Source: Pseudomonas sp. CFBP13508
GTDB taxonomy: Bacteria; Pseudomonadota; Gammaproteobacteria; Pseudomonadales; Pseudomonadaceae
Assembly (NCBI RefSeq): GCF_005233515.1
Contig: NZ_QFZZ01000012.1
Coordinates: 55,211 to 119,210, forward strand
Reading direction: 5' to 3'
Length of the DNA stretch: 64,000 nt
Shown here: positions 61,511-64,000 of the stretch, one piece after another
How the letters are laid out: each line of letters begins with the position of its first letter
Numbering within the stretch: the first letter of the stretch is position 1
Program-made: the position numbers and the translations under genes
Notes under the pieces: model-generated
Databases searched by the model: none
Told to the model about the DNA's origin: nothing
What the model saw: only the letters and a program-made list of their open reading frames with translations

Positions 61511-63787
61511 CTATTTACGCAGATCAAACCGATCCAGATTCATCACCTTCGTCCAGGCCTTGACGAAATCGTTGACGAACTGCACCTTCGCGTCGGAACT
61601 GGCGTACACCTCGGCCAACGCGCGCAATTGCGCATTCGAGCCGAACACCAGATCCACTCGTGTCGCCGTCCACTTTGGCGCCCCGGTCTTGCGGTCACGG
61701 CCTTCAAACTCATCGGCATCCCGTGACGTTGGGGTCCACTCAACTCCCATGTCCAGCAGGTGGGTGAAAAAGTCATTGCTCAGCGTTTCGGTTTTGTCGG
61801 TGAACACGCCATGTCGCGTCTGGCCAACATTGGTGTTCAATACCCGCAAACCACCCAGCAGCACGGTCATTTCCGGTGCCGTGAGCGTCAGCAACTGCGC
61901 CTTGTCGATCAGCAGGGTTTCTGCCGCAACCGTGTATTTGCCTTTGCTGTAATTGCGGAAACCATCGGCGATCGGTTCGAGGAAGCCGAACGATTCGACA
62001 TCAGTCTGCTCCTGCGAAGCATCGACGCGGCCCGGTGAAAACGGCACCGACGCTGAATGCCCGGCGTTCTGCGCGGCTTTTTCCACCCCGGCATTACCGG
62101 CCAGAACGATCAGGTCCGCCAACGAGATCTTCTTGCCATTGGCAGCAGAACCGTTGAACTCGTTCTGAATGCTTTCCAGCGTGCTCAGCACTTTGTCCAG
62201 TTGTTCGGGCTGGTTGGCCTGCCAGAACTTCTGCGGGGCCAGACGCAAGCGCCCACCATTGGCGCCGCCGCGTTTGTCCGAGCCGCGGAAGGTCGATGCT
62301 GCAGCCCACGCGGTCGAAACCAGTTGCGACACTGACAACCCTGAAGCCAGCACTTTGTTTTTCAGCGCAGTGGCGTCGCTGTCATCGATCAGCGGGTGCG
62401 TCACGTCGGGCAGCGGGTCTTGCCAGAGCAGCTCCTCTTGCGGCATTTCCGGGCCGAGGTAGCGAGAGAGCGGACCCATGTCGCGATGGATCAGCTTGTA
62501 CCAGGCGCGGGCGAATGCGTCGGCGAGCTGATCGGGATTGGCCAGGAAACGCCGGGAAATCTGCTCGTATGCAGGATCGAAGCGCAACGCCAGGTCGGAG
62601 GTGAGCATGGTCGGCGAGAGCTTCTTGTTCGGATCGTGAGCGTGGGGAACGGTGCCTGCACCCGCGCCGTTTTTCGGTTGCCACTGATTGGCGCCCGCCG
62701 GGCTTTTGGTCAGCTCCCAGTCGAAGCCGAACAGGTTTTCCAGATAGTTGTTGCTCCACTGCGTTGGTGTGGTGGTCCAGGTCACTTCCAGACCACTGGT
62801 GATGGTGTCGGCGCCTTTACCGGTGCCGAAGGCGTTTTTCCAGCCCAGACCCTGTTGCTCCAGACCGGCCGCTTCCGGCTCTGGGCCGACATTGTCGGCC
62901 GGGCCGGCGCCGTGGGTCTTGCCGAACGCGTGGCCGCCGGCGATCAGCGCCACGGTTTCTTCATCGTTCATGGCCATGCGGCCGAAGGTTTCGCGAATAT
63001 CCTTGGCCGAGGCCACCGGGTCCGGGTTGCCTTCCGGGCCTTCCGGGTTGACGTAGATCAGACCCATCTGCACGGCGGCGAGGGGATTTTCCAGATTGCG
63101 TTCGCCCTGATCGGTGCGGCTTTCTTCACGGCCATGCAGATCGGGCTCAGCCACCAGCGTGCCGTCGCCGGGCTCTTGCACCGGGCCATTGCTCTTGCCG
63201 TAACGGTTATCGCCGCCCAGCCACTCGGTTTCCGAACCCCAGTACACGTCTTCATCCGGTTCCCAGACATCGGCGCGGCCCCCGGAAAAACCGAAGGTCT
63301 TGAAGCCCATGGACTCCAGCGCGACGTTGCCGGTGAGCACGATCAGGTCGGCCCAGGAAATGTTGCGTCCGTATTTCTGCTTGATCGGCCACAGCAGGCG
63401 GCGGGCCTTGTCGAGGCTGACGTTGTCCGGCCAGCTGTTGAGCGGGGCGAAGCGTTGCTGTCCGGAGCCGGCGCCGCCACGGCCGTCGGCGGTGCGATAG
63501 GTCCCGGCGCTGTGCCAGGCCATGCGCACGAACAGAGGGCCGTAATGGCCGAAGTCGGCCGGCCACCAGTCCTGAGAATCAGTCATCAGTGTTTTGATGT
63601 CTTGTTTCAGCGCCTGGAAGTCGAGGCTTTTGAAGGCTTTGGCGTAGTCGAAGTCCTGGCCCAGCGGATCGGACTTGGGGGAATGCTGGCTGAGGATTTT
63701 CAGATTGAGTTGATTCGGCCACCAGTCACGGTTCGTCGTACCGCCGCCGGCGGCGTGGTTGAACGGGCATTTCGATTCGTTTGCCAT
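61511..63787 (-). CDS. katG: Catalase-peroxidase, KatG
   Basis: This 758-residue heme enzyme has the distal Arg88-Trp91-His92 in VRMAWHSAGTY and the proximal heme His in AGGHAFGKTHGAGP; the W-Y-M adduct partners are Trp91, the Tyr in GLIYVNPEGP and a downstream Met. The C-terminal domain repeats the fold without heme. Full family length. It removes hydrogen peroxide and is usually controlled by OxyR; a palindrome at 63859-63882 lies upstream. ATG 63787 gives ANESKCPFNHAAGGG. Confidence 0.95.
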   Translation of the reverse strand: MANESKCPFNHAAGGGTTNRDWWPNQLNLKILSQHSPKSDPLGQDFDYAKAFKSLDFQALKQDIKTLMTDSQDWWPADFGHYGPLFVRMAWHSAGTYRTADGRGGAGSGQQRFAPLNSWPDNVSLDKARRLLWPIKQKYGRNISWADLIVLTGNVALESMGFKTFGFSGGRADVWEPDEDVYWGSETEWLGGDNRYGKSNGPVQEPGDGTLVAEPDLHGREESRTDQGERNLENPLAAVQMGLIYVNPEGPEGNPDPVASAKDIRETFGRMAMNDEETVALIAGGHAFGKTHGAGPADNVGPEPEAAGLEQQGLGWKNAFGTGKGADTITSGLEVTWTTTPTQWSNNYLENLFGFDWELTKSPAGANQWQPKNGAGAGTVPHAHDPNKKLSPTMLTSDLALRFDPAYEQISRRFLANPDQLADAFARAWYKLIHRDMGPLSRYLGPEMPQEELLWQDPLPDVTHPLIDDSDATALKNKVLASGLSVSQLVSTAWAAASTFRGSDKRGGANGGRLRLAPQKFWQANQPEQLDKVLSTLESIQNEFNGSAANGKKISLADLIVLAGNAGVEKAAQNAGHSASVPFSPGRVDASQEQTDVESFGFLEPIADGFRNYSKGKYTVAAETLLIDKAQLLTLTAPEMTVLLGGLRVLNTNVGQTRHGVFTDKTETLSNDFFTHLLDMGVEWTPTSRDADEFEGRDRKTGAPKWTATRVDLVFGSNAQLRALAEVYASSDAKVQFVNDFVKAWTKVMNLDRFDLRK

Positions 63788-63858
63788 GTTCGGATCCCTA
63801 TCAGGTCTGCGGCCGGCTCGTGCCGACTTCGGACTGGTAAGGCTAGACCCGAGTTGGC

Positions 63859-63882
63859 TAGTCGGCTAATAGCCCGACTATT
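63859..63882. promoter_or_regulatory. Palindromes upstream of katG, possible OxyR-type site
   Basis: TAGTCGG and CCGACTA (63859-63865 and 63874-63880) pair across 8 nt, and AATAG-cccga-CTATT (63868-63882) is a second inverted repeat. ATAG recurs exactly 22 bp later (63891), the spacing of OxyR half sites, though the intervening CTAT elements are shifted by 2 bp. Treated as tentative. Confidence 0.35.
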
Positions 63883-64000
63883 GGATACCGATAGGCAAAC
63901 TCTTTCACCGTCCCATGTAGATACCGTCTTGAGCCTCACCGGGCAAGCGCAAGTTTCGGGTCATATGGCAGTCCTGACTTGAGCACTCCGTAAACGAAGT

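Overview
The window is a 64 kb piece of a Pseudomonas chromosome, most likely of the P. fluorescens group. The evidence is high GC content, the gene families present, many intergenic copies of the Pseudomonas REP sequence (core gtgggagcgagcctgctcgc), and gene neighbourhoods I recognise from P. aeruginosa. Those are fabI-nppDCB-nppA-mltD-gloB-methyltransferase-rnhA-dnaQ (around PA1806-PA1816), the dhcR/dhcAB/atoB locus, and nadK-metallophosphoesterase-rhomboid-yeaC-DUF2797-pepN. I see no tRNA, rRNA, CRISPR array, prophage or insertion sequence.

Layout. 1-830 holds the C-terminal part of an M20 glutamate carboxypeptidase. 1.2-2.5 kb has a small unknown protein and an oxaloacetate decarboxylase-like lyase. 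2.6-9.9 kb is a seven-gene minus-strand operon: an RpiR-type regulator, a cysteine hydrolase, a glutamine synthetase-like ligase, an N-formylglutamate deformylase-like hydrolase, an APC permease, and both subunits of an arginine/ornithine N-succinyltransferase. It looks like a complete catabolic unit for an amine or amino acid whose substrate I cannot name. 10.1-11.5 kb has a histidine-phosphatase-fold protein overlapping cobF. 11.9-15.7 kb is thiolase and CoA transferase with a divergent LysR regulator. 15.7-17.5 kb is the ada-alkA alkylation-repair pair. 17.6-24.3 kb has a VOC protein, a YbdK ligase, a small acidic protein, an Mqo with a signal peptide, and a heme oxygenase-bacteriophytochrome pair.

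24.6-28.3 kb carries a LysE exporter, an AraC regulator, a GFA protein, a chloroperoxidase-type hydrolase and a 740-bp repeat-filled gap. 28.5-31.8 kb is a Tat-exported molybdenum hydroxylase with a [2Fe-2S] subunit and a diheme cytochrome. 31.8-32.8 kb is a GAF-GGDEF diguanylate cyclase. 32.9-36.1 kb is one 1040-residue protein that I do not recognise. 36.2-44.4 kb is the Npp/Yej peptide ABC importer with two binding proteins, with fabI at its end. 44.7-49.4 kb is mltD, gloB, a methyltransferase, rnhA and dnaQ. 49.7-54.7 kb has a GNAT protein, a LysR regulator, small unknown proteins, an FMN reductase, an ArsB-type transporter and a DUF1853 protein. 54.8-61.3 kb is a tightly overlapped chain from nadK to pepN. 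61.5-63.8 kb is katG.

Most of the window is ordinary conserved gene content separated by REP-type hairpins. The best candidates for undescribed biology are the seven-gene operon with its ATGTAA-N6-TTACAT palindrome, the unrecognised 1040-residue protein, the exported molybdenum hydroxylase module, and a LysR gene whose last codons lie inside an intergenic repeat. All functional calls rest on reading motifs and on remembered family features; no database search was run.
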